From contig JAJFHX010000020.1 of assembly GCA_021775425.1 (NCBI GenBank), forward strand, positions 62,001 to 126,000: 64,000 bases of DNA. The letters run 5' to 3'. Positions 1 through 9,677 of this stretch are shown here, piece by piece. Under the pieces are notes generated by a model that did not search any database, was not told where the DNA came from, and saw only the letters and a program-made list of their open reading frames with translations. The position numbers and the translations under genes are program-made. This DNA is from Hyphomicrobiales bacterium (GTDB lineage Bacteria; Pseudomonadota; Alphaproteobacteria; Rhizobiales; HXMU1428-3). The number at the start of each line of letters is the position of its first letter. Position 1 is the first letter of the stretch.

Positions 1-430
1 TGACAAAGGATAATAACTCAGCGGTCTGAAATCCGCATTTAAAACCAGTGCCGGGCAGGCATCTGGAGAGCGTGCTTGTCTCATCACAGGCGTCGTTCCT
101 CACTAATTGCAAGGCCGCACTCAGATACAAAGAGAACCTCGCCGATTCAGCAAGGCGGCCTTATTAAATATATAAGACACAACTGAATACGCAAAATTAA
201 AAAACAATCCTCATCTAACAGCCCTCTGTCACAGAAACATGACAGCAATTGAACATCCAAGGGAAGAATGTCTGATCCGTAGCTCAAAGTAAAGACGGGC
301 CATAACTTTATCAATGTGAAGTGGTTATACTGTCACAATGTCAAAATCATGGACCAATAAATTTTAATGTGCATTCCCCCCGGCAAAGCCAGCAAATTTC
401 CTGAAATAGCCTGCCAAACGAACAAAATTA
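1..430. other. Intergenic, no gene recognised
   Basis: No convincing coding region, RNA gene or repeat is seen. A gene to the left of the window may end at or before position 1, since the window opens with TGA. A short GC-rich stretch near 137-165 (gccg/cggc arms) could be a weak hairpin, but it lacks a clear T-run. Confidence 0.5.
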
Positions 431-1078
431 TCAGCCAAGATAAGCTTTAAGATGCTCTGCCCCAAGCCTTAACCCATCCATATCAATCCCATGTCCAAGC
501 CCTTTTGAGAGGTGCGATTTCACTTCAATGCCTTCTGCTTTGATCGCAGTTTCAGCCTCACTCAAAGCCGCTGGCGGAATAACATCATCCCTGTCACCAT
601 GCACCAGCAAGGTCGCGGGTTTCGAGACAAGTTCTTTTGAAAGATGCTCCGGCCCGGCCAGCTTGCCTGAATAGCCAACAATCGCTGCCGGCGCTTCAGC
701 TCTTCGATAACCAACATGCAGCGCCATCATCGTCCCTTGCGAAAAACCAACCAGCCCCAGCGCGTTGTTACTAACGCCAAACTGCTTCAACTGTTGATCA
801 ATAAATTCATCAAGCGCCGGGCCGGCTTTGTTTACCCCCCGCCAGTATTCCGTCGGGTCACGCATGGTCAGGTCAAACCACTGAAAACCGCCAAAAGGGT
901 TCATCGCACAAGGCTCAGGCGCATCCGGGCTGACAAAAACCGTATCAGGAAACAAATCCTGCCACTGTTGGCCAATGCCGATCAGATCCTGACCATTAGC
1001 CCCATAGCCATGTAAAAAAATCACCAGTGATTTCGCTGTCCCTGATTTCGGCTCTAAATGATAAATCTGCCCGACCAC
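431..1078 (-). CDS. Alpha/beta-hydrolase, phospholipase/carboxylesterase family
   Basis: This 215-aa cytosolic protein belongs to the small carboxylesterase / acyl-protein-thioesterase-like family of serine esterases. The opening strand is followed by an oxyanion-hole type segment (FLHGYGANG). The nucleophile elbow GFSQG places the catalytic serine at about residue 113. The acid is in HGDRDDVIP and the histidine in GLGHGI, so the triad is complete. Length matches the family (about 210-225 aa). There is no signal peptide. It stands alone, transcribed leftward and divergent from the next gene. The natural substrate cannot be inferred; short-chain acyl esters or lysophospholipids are typical of the family. 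Confidence 0.88.
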   Translation of the reverse strand: MVGQIYHLEPKSGTAKSLVIFLHGYGANGQDLIGIGQQWQDLFPDTVFVSPDAPEPCAMNPFGGFQWFDLTMRDPTEYWRGVNKAGPALDEFIDQQLKQFGVSNNALGLVGFSQGTMMALHVGYRRAEAPAAIVGYSGKLAGPEHLSKELVSKPATLLVHGDRDDVIPPAALSEAETAIKAEGIEVKSHLSKGLGHGIDMDGLRLGAEHLKAYLG

Positions 1079-1393
1079 AGTTTTTCCTCTCTGTTTTCCT
1101 CAAAGGTCAGCAAAACGCTGCTCCCTCATTTTAAATTTTTCCGGTAACTGTAACAAACTTCGCCAGAGCGCTGAAAAGTCACAAAACCATAATCTGGCCG
1201 GACTATAAATTTCTGAACCAATTTCCCGGGTGACACTCACATCCTTAAAAGACTATAGTTAGTATCACAACAGCTGAAAGGCAACACCACCAGCAATCAA
1301 ACCCACACCAACATACAAACCTGAAATTGAGAAGCACCACCATAAATATCAAAGAGCAGATTAGAATAAGACCAAACCTAAAAGAGATACACA
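1079..1393. other. Divergent intergenic region, nothing specific seen
   Basis: This 315-bp AT-rich gap separates two divergent genes and should hold both promoters. No convincing -35/-10 pair, operator palindrome or small gene was found by eye. Confidence 0.4.
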
Positions 1394-3019
1394 ATGTCAT
1401 ACCTCTTAATACCTTTTTACAAACGGTACCTGGCTTTTAGCCTCTCAATTGCTGGCCTTCTCATCTCTTTGCTGCTGCTTTACCTGTTTCCTCAATATCT
1501 GGCTTTACTGCTAATTCCTGTTCTGATTTTTGCTTCACTCGTCTTTCTCGGCTCATCAGATATAATCCAGACAAGACACAGTATCCTGAGAAATTATCCC
1601 ATCATGGGCCATTTCAGGTTTCTGCTTGAAGAAATCCGCCCGGAGATGCGTCAGTATTTCTTCGAGGATGACAAAAACGGCATGCCCTTCAGCCGTGACA
1701 GACGCGCCATTGTCTATCAACGCTCCAAAGGCGAGCTCGACAAACGCCCCTTCGGCACCCAATATGATACCTACCAGCCCCGTTATGAATGGCTCAACCA
1801 CTCACTTGCCCCCGCCCCCATCGAGCAGGACCCTTTTACCTGCATCATTGGCGGCCCTGACTGCAAGCAGCCCTACAAAGCCTCAGTGCTTAATATTTCC
1901 GGCATGAGTTACGGAGCCTTAAGCCCGAATGCAATCCTCTCCATGAACCGCGGTGCCAAAGAAGGTGGCTTCGCCCAGAACACCGGCGAAGGCGGCGTCA
2001 GCCCCTATCACCTGCGCTATGGGGGGGATCTCATCTGGCAAATTGGCACGGGCTATTTTGGCTGCCGCGATGATCAGGGAAACTTTAATGCAGACAAGTT
2101 TAAACAGCAGGCAGCACTTGATCAAATCAAACTGATAGAGATTAAAATCAGTCAGGGTGCAAAGCCCGGCCATGGCGGCATCCTGCCAAAAGAAAAAATT
2201 ACAGATGAAATCGCCGCCGTTCGCGGTATCAGCCGTGAGCATGACTGCATCTCACCATCAAGTCATTCCGCCTTCACAACCCCACTTGAATTAATGAGTT
2301 TCATCGCTGAGTTAAGAGAGTTGTCAGACGGAAAACCAATTGGCATGAAAATCTCTGTTGGCCACCCTTGGGAAATTATGGCCATCTGCAAGGCCATGGT
2401 TGAAACAGCCACCGCACCCGACTTCATCACCATAGACGGCGGCGAAGGTGGCACGGGCGCCGCCCCACTTGAATTTGCTGACCATATCGGCACGCCCTTA
2501 AGAGAGGCGCTTGCTTTCGTCCACAATGCCCTTGTCGGCACGAACCTTCGCTCAAAAATCAAACTGGCAGCTAGCGGCAAAATCGCCTCCGCTTTTGATA
2601 TCGCAAGAGCCATGGCCCTTGGTGCTGATTATTGCAACGCTGGCCGAAGCTTCATGTTTTCAGTTGGCTGCATTCAAGGCCAAACCTGCCACACCGGCCA
2701 CTGCCCGACCGGCGTCACAACACAGGACCCGGCCCGCTACAGAGCATTAGACGTAAATGATAAATTCAAACGGGTGAAAAAATTTCACAGCTCAACAATG
2801 CACGCCCTTGCAGAAGTCGTTTCAGCCGCCGGCCTCACCCACCCGCATCAAATCAGACGCCAGCATTTCTTCCGCCGCATTTCACCAAATAAAGTCGCTT
2901 CATATCAGGAACTGTTCCCGCCAATTGAAGAAGGCGAAATTCTTATAGGGACGCAAGATCCACGCTACAAAGTAGCCTGGCAACAGGCAACAGCCAGCTC
3001 ATTCAAACCTGAATTTTAA
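1394..3019 (+). CDS. FMN-binding glutamate synthase family protein (paralogue 1)
   Basis: This 541-aa protein has two hydrophobic N-terminal segments (about residues 10-55) followed by a glutamate-synthase-like FMN/TIM-barrel domain (about 90-500). Supporting motifs are SGMSYGALS, NTGEGGVSPYH, KISQGAKPG and DGGEGGTGAAP. A CX5CX4C triplet (CIQGQTCHTGHC) matches the cysteine spacing of the 3Fe-4S site in GltB. The glutaminase domain and GltD partner of true glutamate synthase are absent, so it is not a classical GOGAT. The family is annotated as a membrane-associated FMN oxidoreductase of unproven substrate. It faces a paralogue at 3053-4567, with the stop codons only about 33 bp apart. No strong ribosome binding site precedes the ATG. 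Confidence 0.85.
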   Translation: MSYLLIPFYKRYLAFSLSIAGLLISLLLLYLFPQYLALLLIPVLIFASLVFLGSSDIIQTRHSILRNYPIMGHFRFLLEEIRPEMRQYFFEDDKNGMPFSRDRRAIVYQRSKGELDKRPFGTQYDTYQPRYEWLNHSLAPAPIEQDPFTCIIGGPDCKQPYKASVLNISGMSYGALSPNAILSMNRGAKEGGFAQNTGEGGVSPYHLRYGGDLIWQIGTGYFGCRDDQGNFNADKFKQQAALDQIKLIEIKISQGAKPGHGGILPKEKITDEIAAVRGISREHDCISPSSHSAFTTPLELMSFIAELRELSDGKPIGMKISVGHPWEIMAICKAMVETATAPDFITIDGGEGGTGAAPLEFADHIGTPLREALAFVHNALVGTNLRSKIKLAASGKIASAFDIARAMALGADYCNAGRSFMFSVGCIQGQTCHTGHCPTGVTTQDPARYRALDVNDKFKRVKKFHSSTMHALAEVVSAAGLTHPHQIRRQHFFRRISPNKVASYQELFPPIEEGEILIGTQDPRYKVAWQQATASSFKPEF

Positions 3020-3052
3020 AAAGTAAAACAAACCCGAAATGCACCCCAAACA

Positions 3053-4567
3053 TCAGCGCACATTCACGCTCACAGTCACATCAGGATAAAGTTCATGAAA
3101 CGGCGCCGCAAAACCTGTGTTCTGCACAATCCGGCAATGTGTCCGCTTCAGCGCCCTGACATGCGGCACCCCGCATGAATGAGCAATCAACCCCGCACCA
3201 TAGTGAATCTTATTGACAAAATTCGCGATACGAACTGATTTATCAGCCGGATCAAGCCCGCTTTGCAGCCTCTTATTATGTGTCGTAATCCCGGTCGGGC
3301 AGGTGTTTTTATTGCATTTTAAAGCCTGAATACACCCAAGTGCAAACATAAACCCGCGCGCTGAAACAACACTATCCACCCCCGCACAATAAGCCCAGGA
3401 AACATCAGCCGGCGTAATCAGTTTGCCCGAAGCAATCACCTTGATCCGATCTCGAAGCCCGAATTCATGCAGCTTATCAATCACCAGAGGCAGCGCCTGA
3501 CGAATAGGCAATCCGACATTATCAATCAGCGGCATCGGTGCGGCACCCGTACCACCATCACCAGAATCGACCGTGATAAAATCGGGCGCACTATCAAGCC
3601 CGCGGTTTAATATCTGCGTCGCAAAATCATCAAACCAGTCTTCAGACCCAACCACCATTTTTATGCCAACAGGCTTTTTTGTCAGCGAACGGATCAGAGA
3701 GATAAAATCCAGCAGGTTTTCAATACTGTTGATTTCGGGATGCCGGTTAAACGAGATCGATGCCTCCCCCGCTTTAATTCCGCGGATTTTGGCAATCTCT
3801 TTCGTGACTTTCTCTCCGGGTAATATGCCGCCTTTGCCCGGCTTTGCCCCTTGGCTGAGTTTAATTTCAAACATCTTAATAAACGGAAAACTACCAAGCT
3901 CGCGCATCTTGTCATGGTCCAGTTGCCCCTCAGCATTGCGCACTCCATATTTCGCCGTCCCGATCTGAAAGACGATATCCGCATTGCCGTGCAGGTGATA
4001 AGGCGAAAGCCCCCCTTCGCCTGTGTTCATCCAGCATCCGGCCAGCTCCGCCCCTTTAGAAAGCGCCTTAACCGCCGGGCTCGATAACGCGCCAAAGCTC
4101 ATTCCGGAAATATTGATAATTGATTTAGAATGATAGGGGTTTTCACAATCAGGCCCGAACACCACAACCGGTGGCTCTTCAGCATCTTCATCAAGCAGCG
4201 GAAACGGGCTGTTGTTAAAAATGATCGTCCCCGTCACACCAAGGTTTTTGGTGGAGCCAAAAGCAACAGTGTTATCCACCCCGCTTGAGGATTTATAAAC
4301 CCAGTCTCGCTCAGCTCGGTTAAACGGCATTTCTTCCCGGTCCATAGCAAAGAAATATTGACGAAAAAATTCCCCAAGCTCCGTAAAGATCGCCCGAAAC
4401 CGGCCAATCACCGGGTAATTATGCCGGATGCTATCGCGTGTCTGGCTCTTATCAATGATGAACAGGAGGATGCCATAAATCACCAGCATCCCGACAATAA
4501 AAATGAACAGCGCCGCCAGCGAAACCAGCCCGACCATTGCATATTGAAAAAAGATATTCATCGACAT
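3053..4567 (-). CDS. FMN-binding glutamate synthase family protein (paralogue 2)
   Basis: This paralogue of the neighbouring gene (504 aa from the chosen start) has one or two N-terminal membrane helices, then the FMN barrel. It carries SGMSFGALS, NTGEGGLSPYH, KLSQGAKPG and DSGDGGTGAAP, and the 3Fe-4S cysteines in CIQALKCNKNTC (CX5CX4C). An upstream in-frame ATG at 4597 is possible. The ATG at 4567 is preferred because GGGGAG sits about 7 bases before it and the protein then begins at the membrane segment. No glutaminase domain is present. The convergent pairing with a paralogue suggests an old duplication or two subunits of one enzyme. The substrate is unknown. Confidence 0.85.
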   Translation of the reverse strand: MSMNIFFQYAMVGLVSLAALFIFIVGMLVIYGILLFIIDKSQTRDSIRHNYPVIGRFRAIFTELGEFFRQYFFAMDREEMPFNRAERDWVYKSSSGVDNTVAFGSTKNLGVTGTIIFNNSPFPLLDEDAEEPPVVVFGPDCENPYHSKSIINISGMSFGALSSPAVKALSKGAELAGCWMNTGEGGLSPYHLHGNADIVFQIGTAKYGVRNAEGQLDHDKMRELGSFPFIKMFEIKLSQGAKPGKGGILPGEKVTKEIAKIRGIKAGEASISFNRHPEINSIENLLDFISLIRSLTKKPVGIKMVVGSEDWFDDFATQILNRGLDSAPDFITVDSGDGGTGAAPMPLIDNVGLPIRQALPLVIDKLHEFGLRDRIKVIASGKLITPADVSWAYCAGVDSVVSARGFMFALGCIQALKCNKNTCPTGITTHNKRLQSGLDPADKSVRIANFVNKIHYGAGLIAHSCGVPHVRALKRTHCRIVQNTGFAAPFHELYPDVTVSVNVR

Positions 4568-4775
4568 CTGACCACTCCCCAATATCAAACACAGCACTTC
4601 ATGCTACACGAGAGTGCAGCCATCTGCCACCAAATGTTTAACTTAAGAAGGTATCAATCACTGAGCTGGATGTTGCTCATATCCGGGTCCGGACCGAAAC
4701 CAGAGCTCCATAAAAACCATAAGTTTTCGTCTGCAACCTGAACTACAATCTATCGGCCAGAAAGATTTAAGGCGA

Positions 4776-5444
4776 TTAATGAGTAAGATTCGTCACCTGC
4801 ACCCGGCGGTTCTCACCAGAAGCCGGATCATCAAAATCTTTCAGCTCTTCTTCACCATAACCAACAGCAACCAGCTTGCCATGCCCAATGTGAAAATTCT
4901 CCATCAGAAAATGCTTCACAGATTTAGCCCGCGCCTGACTAAGAGAAAGATTATATTCATCACTACCGCGAGCATCCGTATGCCCGGCAACGAGGAATGT
5001 TCCTTCTTTCAGGTCTTTATCACTTAAAGCCTGGCCAAGTTTGATCATCGTTGAAATAGAAGAAGGAGAAATCTCAGCTGAATTGGTCTCGAAATAAATA
5101 GTGAGGTCAATAGTTGGCAATTTATATTTCTTGACAATTTTGGTGATTTCTTCCCGGTCTTCATGGGTCTGTTCTTCAACCTTTTTCTTGGCAACTTCAA
5201 TCACCAGACCGCGGCTTTTCACACGTTCTTTATCAACCGGCGGCGCACCAAGGCCGCGCGTCAGTTTTTTGATTGGTTTCGCTTTTAAAGCTCTGACCAT
5301 ATCATCCTTTTCAAGCGCATCCCCGGCAAGAGCAACAGGGCTTGAAAAAGAGGAAATCAAAGCAAAGGCAGTGACAGCAGCCAGACTGCAAATTGAAGCT
5401 CTGGAAAGGGGGGCACGACTTAAAAATAAATGTTTCTTTTGCAT
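4776..5444 (-). CDS. OmpA-family peptidoglycan-binding protein
   Basis: This 222-aa exported protein has an N-terminal signal peptide (charged start, hydrophobic core about residues 18-36, cleavage likely after ALA near 40). A lysine-rich linker (about 45-110) follows, then a C-terminal OmpA-like domain (about 112-222). The domain contains the family signature around FLVAGHTDARGSDEYN and LSLSQARAKSV, with NRRVQV at the end. It should sit in the periplasm or outer membrane and bind peptidoglycan non-covalently. There is no beta-barrel and no lipobox. A GGAG motif about 7 bases before the ATG supports the start. It is a single gene, divergent from the cytochrome gene. Confidence 0.85.
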   Translation of the reverse strand: MQKKHLFLSRAPLSRASICSLAAVTAFALISSFSSPVALAGDALEKDDMVRALKAKPIKKLTRGLGAPPVDKERVKSRGLVIEVAKKKVEEQTHEDREEITKIVKKYKLPTIDLTIYFETNSAEISPSSISTMIKLGQALSDKDLKEGTFLVAGHTDARGSDEYNLSLSQARAKSVKHFLMENFHIGHGKLVAVGYGEEELKDFDDPASGENRRVQVTNLTH

Positions 5445-5947
5445 CTCACGTCTCCATTCATTTTAATCGTCATTTACATTCAATCTTAAGCCAAAATCAT
5501 ACATAGAAAACAATCCGGGTGCAAAACCTAAAATATTAAATTTAATTCACAAACCCTCTATATGCTGCTTATCTGTGCAACCGGCTAGTCCATTAACAAC
5601 ATTACTAAAATTTAATAGTAAGAAGCTTGCTAACTCACCAAAGCCATTGCTAATATGAGACCCGTTAATAAACAATACTGACCGGCTTTATGCTGAGCAT
5701 AAACTCACCAGTCAGACATTGGTAAACGAACAGAGCTGAGTTGAATTTTAACCATAACTTTGATTGAGTGTTCTTCAGTTCATTATCAGGGATGAGTATT
5801 AAGGGAAACGCAATCAATAGCTGCAATGAAGATTAACAGACATAGAAAAATCTTGTGACCAAAACTCAGACTATGAAACGACAGAACAAAAAAACAAAAC
5901 TGCTTTAAAGACCAGCCGGCTTGAGAGAGAATATTGAGGGAAAGATC
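5445..5947. other. Divergent intergenic region upstream of the multiheme cytochrome
   Basis: About 500 bp with no recognisable gene. It holds a short perfect inverted repeat at 5602-5621 (ttacta, eight bases of AT, tagtaa) of unknown meaning, and presumably the promoters of the two divergent genes. A TTG at 5921 could extend the cytochrome frame by nine codons. The ATG at 5948 has the better Shine-Dalgarno sequence. Confidence 0.45.
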
Positions 5948-8900
5948 ATGAAAGCATTTACATCAAAAAAGTTAGCTAATCAAAACCGCCTCTCTCCCAA
6001 TCATCTCGCAAATGGTTTCACCCCATACTTCCCTCAGCTACGCGCTGCCTTCTCTTCTCTAATTTTAACAATCGCCACCGGCACAGCGCTGGTGCTCACT
6101 GCCCCGCTTTCCCTCAAAGCAGAAGAAAAATCTGACCTTAAAAACGGGGAATATATGTTCACCGTTGCCGGCTGCGGGTCTTGTCACGGCAAAGACGGCG
6201 ACCCTAAAAAATTAACCGGTGGCTACGAAATCAAAACCGAGTTCGGCACCTTCGTCACACCCAACATTACCCCCGATCTTGTCCACGGCATCGGCAAATG
6301 GACCAAAGCAGATTTTTATGCAGCCCTCAAAGAAGGCGTTTCACCAAAGGGCAATCACTACTATCCCTCATTCCCCTATAGTTCATATGCAGGTATGAGC
6401 CGCAAAGACATTTTCGATATTTTCGATTATATCAAAACCCTGCCCGCCATCGCCACAGCCTCCATCGAGCACAACCTCTCATTCCCCTATAGCCTGCGCA
6501 ATAGCATTGGCCTCTGGAAAATAGCTGCTGCCCTTCCTTCCAAATTCACCCCCACATCCGGTAAGGATGATCAATACAATCGCGGCAAATATCTGGTTGA
6601 GCATGTTGCACATTGCGGCGAATGCCACACACCGCGCTCTTCTTTGTTCCAGACACTAGACCAGTCCAGAGCCTTTGAAGGTTCTGAGCTAAACGGTGTG
6701 TCTGTCCCCGGCATCACAGCTTCAAAACTACAACGCAAAGGACTTGATTCCTTTTTAACCGCCATGACAACCGGCGTAACATTGCGCGGCAAACCAATGA
6801 CTGACCCTGGCATGTTAAAGGTTGTCAAAAACATGAAAAAGCTAAGCGAAGACGACCATAAAGCCATTTATAGTTATCTCGCCAACACTAAGGCAGAAAA
6901 AACCGAACTGGACATCCAACCTGTCGCACTGACAGAAACACCAGTTGTCGCTTCAACAGATAACGTCCTCACCAACACCAACGAAGAGTTTTTTGCCAAA
7001 TATTGCAGCTCGTGCCACGGCACAGCCGGCAAGGTCGCAGCGAAAAAAGACTTCATCTGGACCAACCTTAAAACCCTGGCCTCAGACACAACCCTGATTA
7101 CCCCCGGCAACCCGGACAAGTCAGACATCTACCTCTCTGTCGTCGATGGTACTATGCCGAAACACGGTGTGCGCCCGACACAGGAAGAAGTCGAAAGTCT
7201 CGCTGAATGGATCAGAGGCTTAAAAATCGAAGTTGAAAAAGAAAAAGTCGTCGAAGTCGGCGCCGAAGCTGATGAAGATAAAGAACAGGCTGAAAAATCA
7301 CCTGAGCCAGTTGAAGAACGTCAGTTCCTGGAAGATGAAGACATCCGCAAAGCCATCCTGAGCGATCTTGTCAACATTTCCGAATTTGATCGTAAAACAA
7401 CCCGCTATTTCTCACACACTCATCTTTATAATGTTGCGCCGCCTGAAACCACTGAGGAGCAGATCAACGCCAGCATGCAATTTTATAAACTCGCCATTGC
7501 CAAGCTGGTCAACTCACTTTCATACGCACCAAAACTGCACAAACCAGAAATCGTGGAAGGCACCAACGGTACCGTTGTTCGCATCAACATTGCTGACCTG
7601 AAATGGAATCAGGAAAAATGGGAAATTATTGAACAACATTACCCATACGCCATTGAAGGCATCAAAGGTGACGCCCTCAGCCAGATTCAGGACATCACCC
7701 ACAGCAAAGCTCCTATCATTAAGAGTGACTGGTTCGCCTTCACCTCAAGCCGCGCCCCGCTTTATAACAAAATTCTCGACTTGCCCGATACGCTGCCAGA
7801 ATTAGAAGAAATGATCAGCATCGACGCCAACGCCAATATCGACAATGGTGATGTTGTCCGCGCAGCTTTTACCCGTGGCCACTCAAACGTATCCGATCAT
7901 AACCGCCTGATCGAACGCCACGACCTGCCAAAAGGCGGCTATTACTGGAAATCATATGACTTTGGCGGCAGTGATGGAGAACGCTCCTTATTGCAACACC
8001 CATTTGGCCCGGCTGGTGTGAAAAACCTGCCTGACCACGCAAAACCTTTCGTCCATGATGGCGGCGAAGTATTCTTTAGCCTGCCAAACGGCCTGCAAGC
8101 CTATTACCTGGCTGATGGTAAAGACAACTTCATCCCATCAGGCCCAACTGATGTTGTACGCGATCATACCCGCCCGCCAGGGCTTGGCGTTGAAGTTGTG
8201 AACGCTTCTTCATGCATGTCATGCCATGCTGACGGCATCGTCTTTAAACGCGATGAAATGGCTGCCTTTGTTGAAAGTTCATCAAGCTTCACGGTAAATC
8301 AGCGCAAATTCCTTGAAATTCTTTACCCCGGTAAAGAAAAACTGCGCGAATATTACAAAGCTGACCAAAAAGCCTTCACAACAGCCCTGCTTGAACTCGG
8401 CATCGGCAAAACCCTTGAGGATGGCCGCTTTGAAAACACCTCAGTTCTTGTTGAAGGTGCCGCTGCCCCAAGAGAGCTGATCTCTTTCCTCGCTGACCTT
8501 TATCAGGATGTGCTTGACCAGCAACGTGTCGCTGCTGAATTTGGCCTGACAACAGACCAGTTCAACAAACGCATCGAATCCATTCCTGCCAAACATTCAG
8601 ATGCATTGCGCGAAGGCCTTAAAGTTCGCGATCTTCTGAACAACGGCCAGAAACTGCAACGTGCTCAGTATGAGCAATTATTCCCGCAACTGGTCGCTGG
8701 CCTGATTGGCTTTGAACCGGTTATTATTGATCAGCATATCGCATCAAAAACCGACACCCCAACAGAAAAGAAACCTGCCTTCACCCCGGTTAAACTGACC
8801 GCCAAAGACAGGTTCGAGAGCAAAACCAAACGGTTAAACCTTGTGGTCAAAGTGCCAAAACGCGAATACCACTTTGGTGAAGTTCTCAAATTCACTGTAT

Positions 8901-9280
8901 CGAGCAGCAAAACCTGTGAACTGAACATCATCTACAAACAGGCAGATGGCTCAATCGTCACCCTTCCACCCGAAATGAGCGGTGAAGCTGTGCTTGGCAG
9001 CACAACACTCAAAGCGGGTGAAGAACGCCACCTTCCGGTTTCAGATAAAGTGAAACTGCGCTTTGCAGAACCAGCCGGTGAAGAAGAGCTCTTCGTCCAG
9101 TGCCGCGCCGGTGGCCTTGGCAAAAGCAAAGTGACAGAAGAAAAGATCGAAACGATCAAAAAAGAGTTTACGGATGAATATGCAACAAGAGGCTTACGGA
9201 TTGAAATTGACAAGGTCTCAGAACCTGAACGTCAGATTCATGACGCAACCTCAATCAAATTCTTTGTAAAAGCAAAATAA
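5948..9280 (+). CDS. Large tetra-heme c-type cytochrome fusion protein
   Basis: About 1110 aa. GAGGGA lies just upstream of the ATG at 5948. A hydrophobic export segment (about residues 30-52) precedes the mature protein. Four CxxCH haem sites are visible: C76-H80, C223-H227, C353-H357 and C756-H760. The first two lie in domains resembling the cytochrome subunits of membrane sugar/alcohol dehydrogenases (TPNITPD, ALKEGVSP, YPSFPYSSYAGMS). The third is a single cbb3-type cytochrome c domain, followed by an acidic Glu/Lys linker. A long middle module (about 470-780) ends in the lone SCMSCHADG haem site. The C-terminal part (about 940-1110) resembles DUF4384-type beta domains. A periplasmic electron-transfer role is inferred; the donor and acceptor are unknown. 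The small lysine/tyrosine-rich protein downstream may be co-transcribed. Confidence 0.8.
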   Translation: MKAFTSKKLANQNRLSPNHLANGFTPYFPQLRAAFSSLILTIATGTALVLTAPLSLKAEEKSDLKNGEYMFTVAGCGSCHGKDGDPKKLTGGYEIKTEFGTFVTPNITPDLVHGIGKWTKADFYAALKEGVSPKGNHYYPSFPYSSYAGMSRKDIFDIFDYIKTLPAIATASIEHNLSFPYSLRNSIGLWKIAAALPSKFTPTSGKDDQYNRGKYLVEHVAHCGECHTPRSSLFQTLDQSRAFEGSELNGVSVPGITASKLQRKGLDSFLTAMTTGVTLRGKPMTDPGMLKVVKNMKKLSEDDHKAIYSYLANTKAEKTELDIQPVALTETPVVASTDNVLTNTNEEFFAKYCSSCHGTAGKVAAKKDFIWTNLKTLASDTTLITPGNPDKSDIYLSVVDGTMPKHGVRPTQEEVESLAEWIRGLKIEVEKEKVVEVGAEADEDKEQAEKSPEPVEERQFLEDEDIRKAILSDLVNISEFDRKTTRYFSHTHLYNVAPPETTEEQINASMQFYKLAIAKLVNSLSYAPKLHKPEIVEGTNGTVVRINIADLKWNQEKWEIIEQHYPYAIEGIKGDALSQIQDITHSKAPIIKSDWFAFTSSRAPLYNKILDLPDTLPELEEMISIDANANIDNGDVVRAAFTRGHSNVSDHNRLIERHDLPKGGYYWKSYDFGGSDGERSLLQHPFGPAGVKNLPDHAKPFVHDGGEVFFSLPNGLQAYYLADGKDNFIPSGPTDVVRDHTRPPGLGVEVVNASSCMSCHADGIVFKRDEMAAFVESSSSFTVNQRKFLEILYPGKEKLREYYKADQKAFTTALLELGIGKTLEDGRFENTSVLVEGAAAPRELISFLADLYQDVLDQQRVAAEFGLTTDQFNKRIESIPAKHSDALREGLKVRDLLNNGQKLQRAQYEQLFPQLVAGLIGFEPVIIDQHIASKTDTPTEKKPAFTPVKLTAKDRFESKTKRLNLVVKVPKREYHFGEVLKFTVSSSKTCELNIIYKQADGSIVTLPPEMSGEAVLGSTTLKAGEERHLPVSDKVKLRFAEPAGEEELFVQCRAGGLGKSKVTEEKIETIKKEFTDEYATRGLRIEIDKVSEPERQIHDATSIKFFVKAK

Positions 9281-9340
9281 CCACTCGAACAACCTGTCAA
9301 TGAAAACTGAACAATAACGACTTTAATATCGGAGAGAAAA

Positions 9341-9646
9341 ATGAAAAAACTATTTGCCATTTTAGCCGTGTTTGGCGCTCTGTCACTCGGCGTAGTCAGC
9401 ACAGCTTCAGCACATTCTGGTGCCTGCTACAGCTGGAAAAAAGTTTGCAAACCAGTTTACAAAATTAAATCCTGGTGGGGCACATGCTACAAAAACGGTT
9501 ATACTTACAAATGTAAGAAAAAAAAGCGCGTCCACGTTGGCAAAAAATGCTTTAAAAAATGCGTTGGCTGGCAACCTCATAACCACCACAAAAAGAAATA
9601 TTACAAGAAAAAATATTATAAGAAAAAACACTACAACTCTTACTAA
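9341..9646 (+). CDS. Small exported Cys/Lys/Tyr-rich protein
   Basis: This 101-aa protein has a clear signal peptide (cleavage probably after ASA, residues 22-24). The mature part is about 77 aa, strongly basic and rich in Cys, Lys, Tyr and His. Six cysteines (29, 36, 49, 58, 70, 74) could form three disulfides. The tail repeats the unit KKKYY about three times. GGAG lies 9 bases before the ATG. It follows the cytochrome gene by 60 bp, and a terminator closes the pair. No family is recognised. Surface adhesion, metal binding or an electron-transfer scaffold are all open. The repeat-rich low-complexity tail explains the long open frames in other phases. Confidence 0.75.
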   Translation: MKKLFAILAVFGALSLGVVSTASAHSGACYSWKKVCKPVYKIKSWWGTCYKNGYTYKCKKKKRVHVGKKCFKKCVGWQPHNHHKKKYYKKKYYKKKHYNSY

Positions 9647-9677
9647 TATGACCATCTGAAAAAATTCATTGATGGTG

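Noticed and set aside
9407..9659. Two alternative open frames within the Lys/Tyr-rich small gene
   Set aside because: They arise from the repetitive AAA/TAT codons of the real gene; only the frame at 9341 has a signal peptide and a ribosome binding site.
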